Positions 1 to 9,406 of a stretch of 64,000 nt of DNA are shown here, in pieces. Position 1 is the first letter of the stretch. Every line of letters begins with the position of its first letter. The notes beneath the pieces were generated by a model. That model ran no database searches and was not told where the DNA came from. It worked only from the letters and a program-made list of their open reading frames with translations. The DNA lies in contig JARSSH010000057.1 of NCBI GenBank assembly GCA_029624815.1, forward strand, positions 142,014 to 206,013. The letters run 5' to 3'. This DNA comes from Candidatus Competibacter sp. Its GTDB lineage: Bacteria; Pseudomonadota; Gammaproteobacteria; Competibacterales; Competibacteraceae. The position numbers and the translations under genes were made by a program.

Positions 1-1
1 T

Positions 2-1006
2 GTGGGCACGCCGCGCGGGCAGGAGATCGTCACCCGGTTGATCTGCGCCCCCGGGCCGGAAGCAGGCATTTTTCTGACCAATCTTCGGGTGCGCGGCTGG
101 ATGGATTACGAGCATCTGAAGCAACACCGCGAAGACCTGATCATGCTGACCGTGCTCGGCAATCGGCAGGGTGGCCCAGCGGTCGATTACACGGTCAACC
201 CCGGAGTGGGCTTTCCCCATGCCACCGGGCCGGAAGGTTCCGCCGACCCGGTCTGTCATGTGCTGCCGGCCTGGGATTGCATCACCGGGCAGATGGCGGC
301 GCTGGGCCTGCTGGCGGCCGAGCGGCATCGGCGGCTGACCGGGCAGGGGCAGTCGGTGGAGATTGCCTTGAAGGATGTCGCCCTGGCCATGCTGGGAAAC
401 CTGGGCATCATCGGCGAAGTGATGGTCAACGATTTCGACCGGCCCAAGTACGGCAATTATCTGTACGGCGCCTACGGCAACGAATTCGATACCGCCGATG
501 GCCGCAAGGTGATGGTGGTCGGCCTGACCCGCCGGCAGTGGGACGGGTTGTGCAAGACCACCGGCCTGAAGACGGCATTCGACGCCCTGGGCGAGAAGTT
601 GGGGCTGAATCTGAATCGGGAAGGTGATCGCTTCAAGGCCCGCGCCGAGATTACCGCGCTGTTGGCGCCCTGGTTTCGGGCCAGGAAAGTGGAGGATTTC
701 GCTCAAGCTTTCGACGAGAACGGAGTGACTTGGTCGGTGTTCCGCGGCTTCAAGCAGGCGGTCCAGGAGGAACCCGATCTGTCGACGCGGCATCCGATGT
801 TCAGCCTGCTCGAACAGCCGGGGATTGGGGAGTATCTGGTGCCGGGTTCTCCGTTCGAGTTCGGCGAATTCGAGCGTACTCCCCCCAAGCGGGCCGCCGT
901 GCTGGGCGAACACACCGACGAAATCCTGTCGGGGATTCTCGGCATGAGCGACACCGAGATTTCCCGCCTGCACGAGGACAAAGTGGTGGCGGGACCGCGT
1001 CTTTGA
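2..1006 (+). CDS. mct: 2-methylfumaryl-CoA isomerase (mesaconyl-CoA C1:C4 CoA transferase), 5' end cut by window
   Basis: Class III (CaiB/BaiF) CoA-transferase fold protein; about 334 residues are visible and the N-terminal 70-80 residues lie outside the window, so the GTG at position 2 is not the real start. In the 3-hydroxypropionate bi-cycle this enzyme moves CoA within mesaconyl-CoA from C1 to C4, which feeds the citramalyl-CoA branch that ends in acetyl-CoA and pyruvate. Stretches such as VDYTVNP, HVLPAWD, GLLAAERHRRLTG and GNYLYGA, plus the C-terminal LGEHTDEIL, match my memory of the Chloroflexus-type isomerase more closely than formyl- or carnitine-CoA transferases. It converges on the yadG-type gene, 19 bp away. 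A CitE-family lyase nearby (3145-4035, opposite strand) would fit the same pathway. A different class III CoA transferase is the main alternative. Confidence 0.8.
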   Translation: MGTPRGQEIVTRLICAPGPEAGIFLTNLRVRGWMDYEHLKQHREDLIMLTVLGNRQGGPAVDYTVNPGVGFPHATGPEGSADPVCHVLPAWDCITGQMAALGLLAAERHRRLTGQGQSVEIALKDVALAMLGNLGIIGEVMVNDFDRPKYGNYLYGAYGNEFDTADGRKVMVVGLTRRQWDGLCKTTGLKTAFDALGEKLGLNLNREGDRFKARAEITALLAPWFRARKVEDFAQAFDENGVTWSVFRGFKQAVQEEPDLSTRHPMFSLLEQPGIGEYLVPGSPFEFGEFERTPPKRAAVLGEHTDEILSGILGMSDTEISRLHEDKVVAGPRL

Positions 1007-1025
1007 AGGTTGTCGCGCCGCCGGT

Positions 1026-1958
1026 TCAGGCGGCGACGTGCCCGTTCTTGTTCACCAGCCGCACGAACAGTTCTTCCAGCCGATTGGCTTTGTTGCGCAG
1101 GCTGACCACCTCGATGCCCCGCGCCGTCAGATCCCGAAACAGACCGTTCAGGCCGCAATCCTTGGACACGTCGGCCTCCAGGGTCCAGTCGTCCACCCGT
1201 CGCAGTACGTAGCCGGCCACGACCGGAGGGTCGGCCAGCGGCCGGCGCAGGTTCAGCACGAAGGTTTCCAGATGCAGCCGGCCGAGCAGGGCGCTCATCC
1301 GGTCGTTCTCGACGATCCGGCCCCGGTCGATGATGGCGATGTGCCGACACAGGGTTTCGGCTTCCTCCAGGTAATGCGTGGTCAGAATGATGGTGGTGCC
1401 GCGCGCGTTGATGGCGCGCAGGAACTCCCAGGTCGAGCGGCGGATCTCGATGTCCACCCCGGCGGTCGGTTCGTCCAGGATCAGCAGCTTCGGTTCGTGA
1501 ACCAGGGCGCGGGCGATCATCAGACGGCGCTTCATGCCGCCCGACAGCTCCCGCGCCATCATCCGCCGTTTTTCCCACAAACCCAGTTGTTTCAGGTAGA
1601 TTTCGGCCCGCTGGCGAGCCAGCTCGCGCGGAATGCCGTAATAGCCGGCCTGATTGACGACGATCTCGATGACGGGTTCGAACTGATTGAAATTGAACTC
1701 CTGCGGCACCAGCCCAATGCAGGCTTTCGCCGCGTTCAGTTCGCGGTCGAGATCGTGGCCGAAGACCTGTACGGAACCGGCGGATTTGCGCACCAGCGAG
1801 CAGACGATGCCGATGGTGGTGGATTTGCCGGCGCCGTTGGGGCCGAGCAAGGCGAAGAACTCCCCTTCCGCGACCTCCAGATCGATGCCGCGCAGAGCCT
1901 CAAGGCCGTTGCCGTAGGTCTTGCGCAACTGGTGCAGGGTCAGGGCGGGAGTGGTCAT
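1026..1958 (-). CDS. yadG: ABC-2 type transporter ATP-binding protein, YadG-like
   Basis: Cytoplasmic ATPase subunit of an ABC-2 export system; 310 residues from the ATG at 1958. That start gives MTTPALTLHQLRKTYG, which lines up with the E. coli YadG N-terminus. An upstream in-frame ATG at 2015 would overlap apbE by 32 bp and adds a non-conserved tail. Visible motifs are Walker A GPNGAGKST, Q-loop LVPQEFNFN, signature LSGGMKRR, Walker B LLILDEPTAGVD and switch TTHYLEEAE. The C-terminal SLRNKANRLEELFV is typical of YadG. The usual permease partner yadH is absent on either side: downstream is a convergent CoA transferase and upstream is apbE. The substrate is unknown. Confidence 0.88.
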   Translation of the reverse strand: MTTPALTLHQLRKTYGNGLEALRGIDLEVAEGEFFALLGPNGAGKSTTIGIVCSLVRKSAGSVQVFGHDLDRELNAAKACIGLVPQEFNFNQFEPVIEIVVNQAGYYGIPRELARQRAEIYLKQLGLWEKRRMMARELSGGMKRRLMIARALVHEPKLLILDEPTAGVDIEIRRSTWEFLRAINARGTTIILTTHYLEEAETLCRHIAIIDRGRIVENDRMSALLGRLHLETFVLNLRRPLADPPVVAGYVLRRVDDWTLEADVSKDCGLNGLFRDLTARGIEVVSLRNKANRLEELFVRLVNKNGHVAA

Positions 1959-1983
1959 GGCGCGGTCGGAATCCGATGGAAAA

Positions 1984-3048
1984 TCAGGGTTGTTGGGGAA
2001 GCAGATACGGCCCAAATTCGGGCGTGAACCGTTCCCGAAAGCCGCCGTCCGATCCGATCAGCACGAAAAACGCGGCCAGATGATGTTCGCTGGCCAATTG
2101 AAAACCCGATTCCGGACCGGCGGCCATCAAGGCGGTGGCGGTGGCGTCGGCCACCATGGAGCGATCGCCGATCACCGTCACCGAGGCCAGGGTATGCGGG
2201 ACTGGCCAGCCAGTCCGGGGGTTGATGATGTGCGAGTAACGTTGGCCGTTCTGTTCGAAGAAATTGCGGTAATCACCCGAGGTGGAAACCGCGCGGTCGC
2301 CGGGTCGGATCAATCGTTCGACCGAGCGCTGGCCTGCCTCCGGTTTTTCGATGGCGATGGTCCAGGGTTCGCCGCGACCGTTGTGGCCCCGAGCACGGAT
2401 TTCGCCGCCGATCGAAGCCAGGTAGTTTTCGATCGGAATGCCATCGATCAAGGCGGCCATCCGGTCCACGCCGTAGCCTTTGGCCACAGCGGAAAGATCG
2501 ACGTACAGGTCGGCGCGATCCTTTTTCAACGCCGGCGGATCGGCGCGGGCGTGCAAGCGCTGGTGGCCGACCCGCTCGCGGGCCTGGGCGATGGCGGTTT
2601 CCGAGGGAACGTCGTCGCGGCGCGGGTCCGGCCCAAAGCCCCAGAGGTTGACCAGCGGGCCGACGGTGATATCGAACGCGCCGCCGCTGAGTTCGCCGAT
2701 TCGCAGACTCTCGGCGACCACCTGTTGCAGTTCGGAAGAAACCGGCACCCAGTCGGTGCTGGGGTTGCGGTTGAAACGCGACAGTTCCGAATCGGGATCG
2801 TAGGTGGACATTTGCCGGTTGACGTGGATCAACATCTCCTCGATCCGCGCCTGAAGATCGGCGGGGACGGTCTGTCCGGGCGCCGGCGCCAACTTGAGTT
2901 CGTAGCTGGTGCCCATGGTGGCGCCGGTCAGGCGCACGGTGGGGTCTGGCGGGGCGCTGTCGCAGGCGGCCAGCACCAGTCCGACCAGCAATGGCAAGAC
3001 TTGGGTTGGCCACCGACGGCGCGGCAGTCTGCAAGGGCGGTTCGGCAT
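1984..3048 (-). CDS. apbE: FAD:protein FMN transferase lipoprotein
   Basis: ApbE attaches FMN covalently to Thr or Ser of target flavoproteins such as the NqrB/NqrC or RnfG/RnfD subunits, outside the inner membrane. The 354-residue protein has a basic N-terminus, a hydrophobic stretch and a lipobox LVLAAC with Cys29, so it should be a membrane-anchored lipoprotein. Family landmarks are GATMGTSYELKL, the DPDSELSRFNRN segment, GGAFDITVGPLVNLWGFG, the FAD-contacting YVDLSAVAKGYGVD, and the late HIINPRTG. Length is normal for the family. No Nqr or Rnf genes lie within the window, so its substrate is elsewhere. The gene sits 25 bp upstream of the yadG start and could be co-transcribed with it. Confidence 0.92.
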   Translation of the reverse strand: MPNRPCRLPRRRWPTQVLPLLVGLVLAACDSAPPDPTVRLTGATMGTSYELKLAPAPGQTVPADLQARIEEMLIHVNRQMSTYDPDSELSRFNRNPSTDWVPVSSELQQVVAESLRIGELSGGAFDITVGPLVNLWGFGPDPRRDDVPSETAIAQARERVGHQRLHARADPPALKKDRADLYVDLSAVAKGYGVDRMAALIDGIPIENYLASIGGEIRARGHNGRGEPWTIAIEKPEAGQRSVERLIRPGDRAVSTSGDYRNFFEQNGQRYSHIINPRTGWPVPHTLASVTVIGDRSMVADATATALMAAGPESGFQLASEHHLAAFFVLIGSDGGFRERFTPEFGPYLLPQQP

Positions 3049-3090
3049 GATGGCGCTATGAAGGTCGGTGGGCCGGCGTGCGTGGGCCGA

Positions 3091-3124
3091 ATAAAACCGG
3101 CGGCGCCAGACAGGCGCCGCCGGT
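3091..3124 (-). terminator. Rho-independent terminator of the CitE-family lyase gene
   Basis: A perfect 12-bp inverted repeat (arms 3096-3107 and 3113-3124, loop AGACA) lies just past the stop codon of the lyase gene. Read on the minus strand the stem is followed by TTTTAT, giving the classic stem plus U-tract. Confidence 0.8.
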
Positions 3125-3144
3125 CGTTACGGAGAGGGTATCGT

Positions 3145-4035
3145 TCAGACGCCGGTCGCCGCCGCTTCCATCGCGGTGATGGCGTCGGCCATGCTCACCA
3201 CGCGGCGAGCGCTCTCGACATGAAGGTTTTCGACCAGCCGGCCGTTCACCACCACCACGCCCTCGCCGCGCGCCGCCGCTGCCGCGTGGGCTTCGATGAT
3301 TTGCCGCGACCAGGCCACATCTTCCGGCTTCGGGGTGAAGACCTCGTTGCAGGGGCCCACCTGCTTGGGATGGATCAGCGTCTTGCCGTCGAAGCCGAAC
3401 TCGCTGCCCTGGCGGCAGGCGAATTCGAAGCCGGCGTCGTCGTTGAGATCGAGATACACGCCGTCGAGGATGGCCAGTCCGGCGGCGCGGGCGGCCAGCA
3501 GACACAGGCCGAGCGAGGTGACGAACGGCAGGCGTTCGTGGGTATGGGCGCAGTCCAGTTCCTTGGCCAGGTCGGAGGTGCCCATGACCAGACATTCCAT
3601 GCGCGACGAGGCGCGGGCGATCCATTGCGATTCGAGAATGCTGCGCGGAGTTTCCATCATCGCCCAGATCGTCATGCTGGCCGGCGCGCCGTTGGCTTCC
3701 ATGATCGCTTCCATATGGTGGATGGCGTCGGCGCTTTCCACCTTGGGCAGCAGCAGGGCGTCGGCGCCCGATTTCGAGGCCATGGCGATGTCTTCGTAGC
3801 CCCAGCGGGTGGACAGGGCGTTGACGCGAACGATGGTTTCGCGCATACCGAAACCGCCGGCGGCGACCGCCTCGCACACCTGCTTGCGAGCCAGTTCCTT
3901 GGCGTCGGGCGCAACGGCGTCTTCCAGGTCGAGGATCAGGCCATCGGCCGGCAGGGCGCGGGCTTTTTCCAGGGCGCGGGCGTTGGAGCCCGGCATGTAC
4001 AGCACGCTGCGGCGGGGACGCGCGGATTTGGGCAT
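3145..4035 (-). CDS. CitE/malyl-CoA lyase family C-C lyase (citramalyl-CoA or malyl-CoA lyase)
   Basis: HpcH/HpaI-type TIM-barrel lyase of the CitE family, 296 residues. Such enzymes cleave 3-hydroxy-acyl-CoA thioesters (citramalyl-, malyl- or beta-methylmalyl-CoA) in a Mg-dependent retro-Claisen reaction. Landmarks are RRSVLYMPGSN at the N-terminus, the acid pair in LILDLEDAVAPDAK, RVNALSTRWG, LLLPKVESADAI, the ETPRSILES loop, MGTSDLAKEL (metal region) and DGKTLIHPKQ. The start at 4035 has a strong AAGGAG 7-8 bp upstream. A clean terminator follows, so it is probably its own transcript. The mesaconyl-CoA isomerase gene nearby makes (S)-citramalyl-CoA lyase an attractive function, but the motifs alone do not separate citramalyl- from malyl-CoA specificity. 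Confidence 0.8.
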   Translation of the reverse strand: MPKSARPRRSVLYMPGSNARALEKARALPADGLILDLEDAVAPDAKELARKQVCEAVAAGGFGMRETIVRVNALSTRWGYEDIAMASKSGADALLLPKVESADAIHHMEAIMEANGAPASMTIWAMMETPRSILESQWIARASSRMECLVMGTSDLAKELDCAHTHERLPFVTSLGLCLLAARAAGLAILDGVYLDLNDDAGFEFACRQGSEFGFDGKTLIHPKQVGPCNEVFTPKPEDVAWSRQIIEAHAAAAARGEGVVVVNGRLVENLHVESARRVVSMADAITAMEAAATGV

Positions 4036-4302
4036 AATGGTTCTCCTTGTGGGGTTTGGGGGCGCGGGCTTGGAGCGCCCGCGAAATTTAGTAGAGATTA
4101 GCGCAACCGGGACGCGGCCGAAAGCCTGTAAAGTTTATATTGTTTTCTTTCGCCCAAGGGCGAAAAGGAGGTTCTCGTTAGTCTTTTTTCCGCGAATTCC
4201 GTAATCTACTGTCCTTGTCTTCTTGCGCGTCGTCGACCGTGAACCCGATACGGCGGCTTGGGCGGCAAGGCGTTTCAACTCTCGGTAGTCGGAGCAAAAT
4301 TC

Positions 4303-4824
4303 ATGATTCCCCAAGTCAAGACCATTTTGTATACCACGGCCCTGGGCAGCCACACGCGGCCGGTGTTCCGGTTCACCGTGGGCTTGGCCAAGCAACTCGG
4401 GGCCAGAATCATTCTGCTGCATGTGGTCGAGCCGCTGAGTAATTCGGTGCGGTTTCTGATCGACTCCTATCTGAAGCCGGACACGGCGAAGGATCTGCAT
4501 CATCAGGCCAGTGAAGGTATTTTGCAGAAGATCCACCAGCGGATGGAGGCATTTTGCGCGGAGGAACTCGGCGCCACACTCGAACAGACGGAAGTGATCG
4601 CGGAAGTTCGCGTGGCCAGCGGCTTGGCTTGCGAAGTGATTCTGTCCGAGGCCGACCGGCACAACGCCGATCTGATCGTCATGGGCACGCACACCGGTTC
4701 AGGGGTGCGAACCGATTTGCTAGGCTCGACCACCCGCCGGATCACCCTGACCTCGAAGCGCCCGGTGTTGGTTGTCCCGGTGGCGGACAGCAACAGCAAC
4801 GAATGGTCTAAACCTCTGATTTAA
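4303..4824 (+). CDS. Universal stress protein, UspA family
   Basis: Cytoplasmic nucleotide-binding stress protein of 173 residues. The ATG at 4303 follows GGAG with 8-bp spacing and begins the usual first strand (KTILYTTALG). The ATP-binding type signature G-x2-G-x9-G-(S/T) is recognisable in MGTHTGSG followed by LLGSTT, and the last strand is RPVLVVPV. An insertion between strand 2 and the middle helix (residues about 45-85) makes it longer than the 140-residue minimal Usp. The upstream leader 4036-4302 holds a short hairpin (TTTCGCCC/GGGCGAAA at 4148-4165) and otherwise nothing recognisable. The gene converges on trxB. Confidence 0.88.
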   Translation: MIPQVKTILYTTALGSHTRPVFRFTVGLAKQLGARIILLHVVEPLSNSVRFLIDSYLKPDTAKDLHHQASEGILQKIHQRMEAFCAEELGATLEQTEVIAEVRVASGLACEVILSEADRHNADLIVMGTHTGSGVRTDLLGSTTRRITLTSKRPVLVVPVADSNSNEWSKPLI

Positions 4825-4838
4825 AATCCATAATGCTG

Positions 4839-4871
4839 GCGGGCAGGGCGAGATTTTCCCGCCTTGCCCGC
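4839..4871. terminator. Hairpin between convergent usp and trxB genes
   Basis: A 12-bp stem with one G-T pair (arms 4839-4850 and 4860-4871, AT-rich loop) sits between two convergent stop codons. No U-run follows on either strand, so bidirectional termination is likely from position but weakly supported by sequence. Confidence 0.45.
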
Positions 4872-4875
4872 ATGC

Positions 4876-6592
<1,717 letters not shown>

Positions 6593-6725
6593 GTGACGTA
6601 GCTCCTTGAGGGTTGCTGAAGGTTGGTATCGGTGAATTGGAACTTAGCTTAAGCGAGGATTGCTCATTATGGAAATTGAATCATACAAATATATCGATAG
6701 CTATTTACTAATTTATCCGCCGGGC

Positions 6726-6747
6726 TTGTCACGTTCCTGTCATGAAA
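6726..6747 (+). promoter_or_regulatory. Pho box upstream of phoB
   Basis: Two TGTCA-type heptamers, TTGTCAC (6726-6732) and CTGTCAT (6737-6743), are spaced exactly 11 bp start to start, the arrangement of a PhoB-binding Pho box. It lies about 80 bp before the phoB start codon, which suggests autoregulation. Confidence 0.65.
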
Positions 6748-6821
6748 GTTCCTTAATAAGGGAGCCGCGGTGATCGCTCCGCGAAGAGTTTGGGATGGTT
6801 CGAGTAAATTCAAGGGGATTC

Positions 6822-7514
6822 ATGAACGCAAAGCACATTTTAATCGTGGAGGACGAGCAGCCGATCCGGGAGATGATCACTTTCGCCTTGGCCGGGGTTG
6901 GCTACGAGGTGCGGGAAGCCGCCGACGCTCGTCAGGCGCAGGCCGCTATCTCCGAACGCCTGCCCGACCTGATCCTGCTGGATTGGATGCTGCCCGGCAT
7001 CAGCGGCATCGATTTCGCCAGGCGCTTGAAGAAGGAAGATTTAACACGCGAGCTGCCGATCATCATGCTAACCGCCCGCGCCGAGGAGGAAGACAAGGTG
7101 CAGGGTCTGGAAAGCGGCGCCGACGATTATGTCACCAAGCCCTTTTCCCCGCGCGAGCTGGTGGCCCGCATCCGGGCGGTGTTGCGGCGGGGCGGGCCGG
7201 CGGCGGAGGATGAAATTCTGCGCGCCAATGGGTTGTCCCTGGATCTGGCCAGTCATCGGGTGAGCGCCGGCGACGCGCTACTGGAGGTGGGGCCGACCGA
7301 ATACCGGCTGCTGGAGTTTTTCATGTCCCATCCGGAGCGGGTTTACAGTCGCGGCCAGTTGCTGGATCGCGTGTGGGGCAGCAACGTCTATGTCGAGGAG
7401 CGCACCGTGGACGTGCACATCCGCCGGCTGCGCAAGGTGTTGGAGCCTTTCGGTTATGAGGCGCTGATCCAGACGGTGCGCGGGGCCGGTTACCGGTTCT
7501 CGACCCGGATTTAG
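6822..7514 (+). CDS. phoB: Phosphate regulon response regulator PhoB
   Basis: OmpR-type response regulator of 230 residues controlling phosphate-starvation genes. The ATG at 6822 follows AAGGGG at good spacing and begins [18 protein letters not shown], the usual PhoB N-terminus; an earlier in-frame ATG adds a non-conserved tail. Receiver domain: acidic pair EDE, phospho-acceptor Asp in [10 protein letters not shown], Thr in [16 protein letters not shown] and Lys in [14 protein letters not shown]. The C-terminal winged helix has [10 protein letters not shown] and the recognition region [16 protein letters not shown]. phoR starts 1 bp after the stop, and a Pho box precedes the gene. Confidence 0.95.
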   Translation: MNAKHILIVEDEQPIREMITFALAGVGYEVREAADARQAQAAISERLPDLILLDWMLPGISGIDFARRLKKEDLTRELPIIMLTARAEEEDKVQGLESGADDYVTKPFSPRELVARIRAVLRRGGPAAEDEILRANGLSLDLASHRVSAGDALLEVGPTEYRLLEFFMSHPERVYSRGQLLDRVWGSNVYVEERTVDVHIRRLRKVLEPFGYEALIQTVRGAGYRFSTRI

Positions 7515-7515
7515 C

Positions 7516-8856
7516 GTGTCCCGTTCCTGGTGGTCATTGCTCCGGCGGCAGGCGCTGATCCTGCTGGGTGCTGCGTGGATCGGCTGGTTGGCGGGGTATC
7601 CGCTGGCCGTTCCGTTGTTGGCCACGCTGGGCTGTCTGGCCTGGCAGATGTGGAAGTTGCGACAAGTGGATCGCTGGCTGCGCGAGGGACGGGACGCCGG
7701 TCCGGCGCCGTTCGGCGGGCTGGTGTGGTCGGATATCGGCGTCCATGTCGCGCGCCTGCGCCGGCAGAGCCGCAAGCGCAAACGCAAGCTCAGCCGGTTG
7801 CTGAAACAATTCCAGCAGGCCACCGCCGCGTTGCCGGACGCCGCCGTGGTGTTGAGCGAAGACGACCGGATGCTGTGGTGCAATGGCGCTGCCCACACCT
7901 TGCTTGGACTGTCGCCGCACCGGGATGTCGGATTGCCGATCGCGCACCTGCTGCGTCATCCTGGCTTCGTGGCGTTTTTGACCCAGCGGCGTTGCCGCGA
8001 CAGCGTGGAATTTCCGGCGCCGGTGGATGACGGCGTGCTGCTCAGCGCTCGCGTCGTGCCTTACGGCAAGAAGCAGCGGCTGTTGCTGGCGGCGGACATC
8101 ACCCGGGTCCGCCAGTTGGAGCAGATGCGGCGCGATTTCGTCGCCAACGTTTCGCACGAATTGCGCACGCCGCTGACGGTGATCGCCGGCTATCTGGAGA
8201 CGCTGCTCGACAGCGAAAGCCCGGCGCTGGCGGCATGGCGGCAGCCATTGTCGGGTATGCAGCAGCAGTCCAGGCGCATGCTGCACATCGTCGAGGATCT
8301 GTTGATGCTGGCGCGATTGGAAACCCAGCGCGAGCGACCGCCGCGCAAGCCGGTGGCGGTGCCGGCGCTGCTGGCGGATATCGCCGGGGACGCCATCGCC
8401 CTCAGCGGCGAGCAGGGCCATCAGGTCGAGGTCGATGCCGATCCCAGATTATGGCTGCTTGGCTGCGAGAAGGAGTTGCGCAGCGCGTTTTCCAATCTGG
8501 CGTTCAACGCGGTGCGCCATACGCCGGCCGGAGGGTGGGTTCGGATCCGCTGGTTCGTCGACGCCGGCGGCCTGCATCTGGTGGTGGAGGACAACGGCGA
8601 GGGGATTGCCTCCCAGCACATTTCGCGGCTGACCGAGCGCTTCTACCGAGTCAACCGCGACCGCTCGCGCGGCGGTGGCGGCACTGGGCTGGGGCTATCC
8701 ATCGTCAAGCACGTTCTGAACAATCATGGCGGTCAGTTGCGGATCGCCAGCGAATTGGGCGTCGGTAGCACATTTAGCTGCGATTTTCCCACGGAACTAC
8801 GGGCGGAGCCGGCCGCCGTTGCGCCGGCATGTGGCGGACCCGCCGCCCGATGTTAA
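7516..8856 (+). CDS. phoR: Phosphate regulon sensor histidine kinase PhoR
   Basis: Membrane sensor kinase partner of PhoB, 446 residues, starting with GTG one base after the phoB stop (translational coupling). The N-terminus has two closely spaced hydrophobic helices (about residues 10-48) without a periplasmic domain, typical of PhoR. These are followed by a basic linker, a PAS domain (PDAAVVLSEDDRMLWCN) and the HisKA helix with phospho-His near residue 213 in NVSHELRTPLTVI. The ATPase shows an N-box around NLAFNAVRHT, the DNGEGI box and a GGTGLGLSIV G-box. PhoR senses phosphate through the PstSCAB-PhoU complex, whose genes are not in this window. Confidence 0.93.
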   Translation: MSRSWWSLLRRQALILLGAAWIGWLAGYPLAVPLLATLGCLAWQMWKLRQVDRWLREGRDAGPAPFGGLVWSDIGVHVARLRRQSRKRKRKLSRLLKQFQQATAALPDAAVVLSEDDRMLWCNGAAHTLLGLSPHRDVGLPIAHLLRHPGFVAFLTQRRCRDSVEFPAPVDDGVLLSARVVPYGKKQRLLLAADITRVRQLEQMRRDFVANVSHELRTPLTVIAGYLETLLDSESPALAAWRQPLSGMQQQSRRMLHIVEDLLMLARLETQRERPPRKPVAVPALLADIAGDAIALSGEQGHQVEVDADPRLWLLGCEKELRSAFSNLAFNAVRHTPAGGWVRIRWFVDAGGLHLVVEDNGEGIASQHISRLTERFYRVNRDRSRGGGGTGLGLSIVKHVLNNHGGQLRIASELGVGSTFSCDFPTELRAEPAAVAPACGGPAARC

Positions 8857-8886
8857 ACTGACGGCGTTTTTGCCGAGGAGCACCCG

Positions 8887-9393
8887 ATGAAATTACTGCT
8901 GGTCCGCCATGCCATCGCCGAGGATGCGGAACCGTCCGCCGCTGGAGGCGCCGACGCGCTGCGACCGCTGACCGAAGTCGGTCGCAAGAAGATGCGCAAG
9001 GGCGCCAACCGCCTGCGTTCCCAAGTGGACAGGATCGATGTATTGGCATGTAGCCCCCGGGTGCGGGCGCGCGAAACCGCCGGAATCATCGCCCGCGCGT
9101 TTGGCGACTTGCCGGTGCTGGAGCGTCCCGAGCTGGATTTTACCGATCCGCCCGAAGCGGCGGCGGCGTGGTTAAGGCAGTATCCGGCCGAGACGGTGCT
9201 GGCGGCGGTGGGCCACGAACCCCATCTGAGTTTGCTGTCCGGCCTGCTGCTGACGGCTGTATCCTGTCCCCTGATCGCCTTTCGCAAGGGCGGGGTGGCG
9301 CTGCTCGAATTTCCCGGCCGCGCCACGCCGGGCGAGGGTGTGTTGCACTGGGTGTTGACCGCCGGCCAGTTGCGCGGCCTCAAGCAGGATTGA
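8887..9393 (+). CDS. sixA: SixA-like phosphohistidine phosphatase
   Basis: Histidine phosphatase superfamily protein of 168 residues. The catalytic RHA motif is at the N-terminus (LLLVRHAIAED), a second Arg is in CSPRVRARETA, and a second His is in VGHEPHLS. A GAGGAG lies 7 bp before the ATG. E. coli SixA dephosphorylates phospho-His on phosphotransfer proteins; the family member here sits between phoR and ppx, 30 bp downstream of the kinase gene and 13 bp before the polyphosphatase gene. A role in tuning phosphate or polyphosphate signalling is possible but is inferred from position only. Cytoplasmic, no signal peptide. Confidence 0.85.
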   Translation: MKLLLVRHAIAEDAEPSAAGGADALRPLTEVGRKKMRKGANRLRSQVDRIDVLACSPRVRARETAGIIARAFGDLPVLERPELDFTDPPEAAAAWLRQYPAETVLAAVGHEPHLSLLSGLLLTAVSCPLIAFRKGGVALLEFPGRATPGEGVLHWVLTAGQLRGLKQD

Positions 9394-9406
9394 AAGGGAA
9401 GCCGTT

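Noticed and set aside
1921..4101. Long open frame of 726 codons on the plus strand
   Set aside because: It lies antisense to apbE and the lyase gene, both of which have clear family motifs; its own translation is low-complexity Gly/Arg/His-rich, typical of GC-rich antisense frames.
4148..4165. Hairpin TTTCGCCC/GGGCGAAA before the universal stress gene
   Set aside because: Only a 2-base loop as drawn and no T-run on either side, so not called a terminator; could be a leader hairpin.
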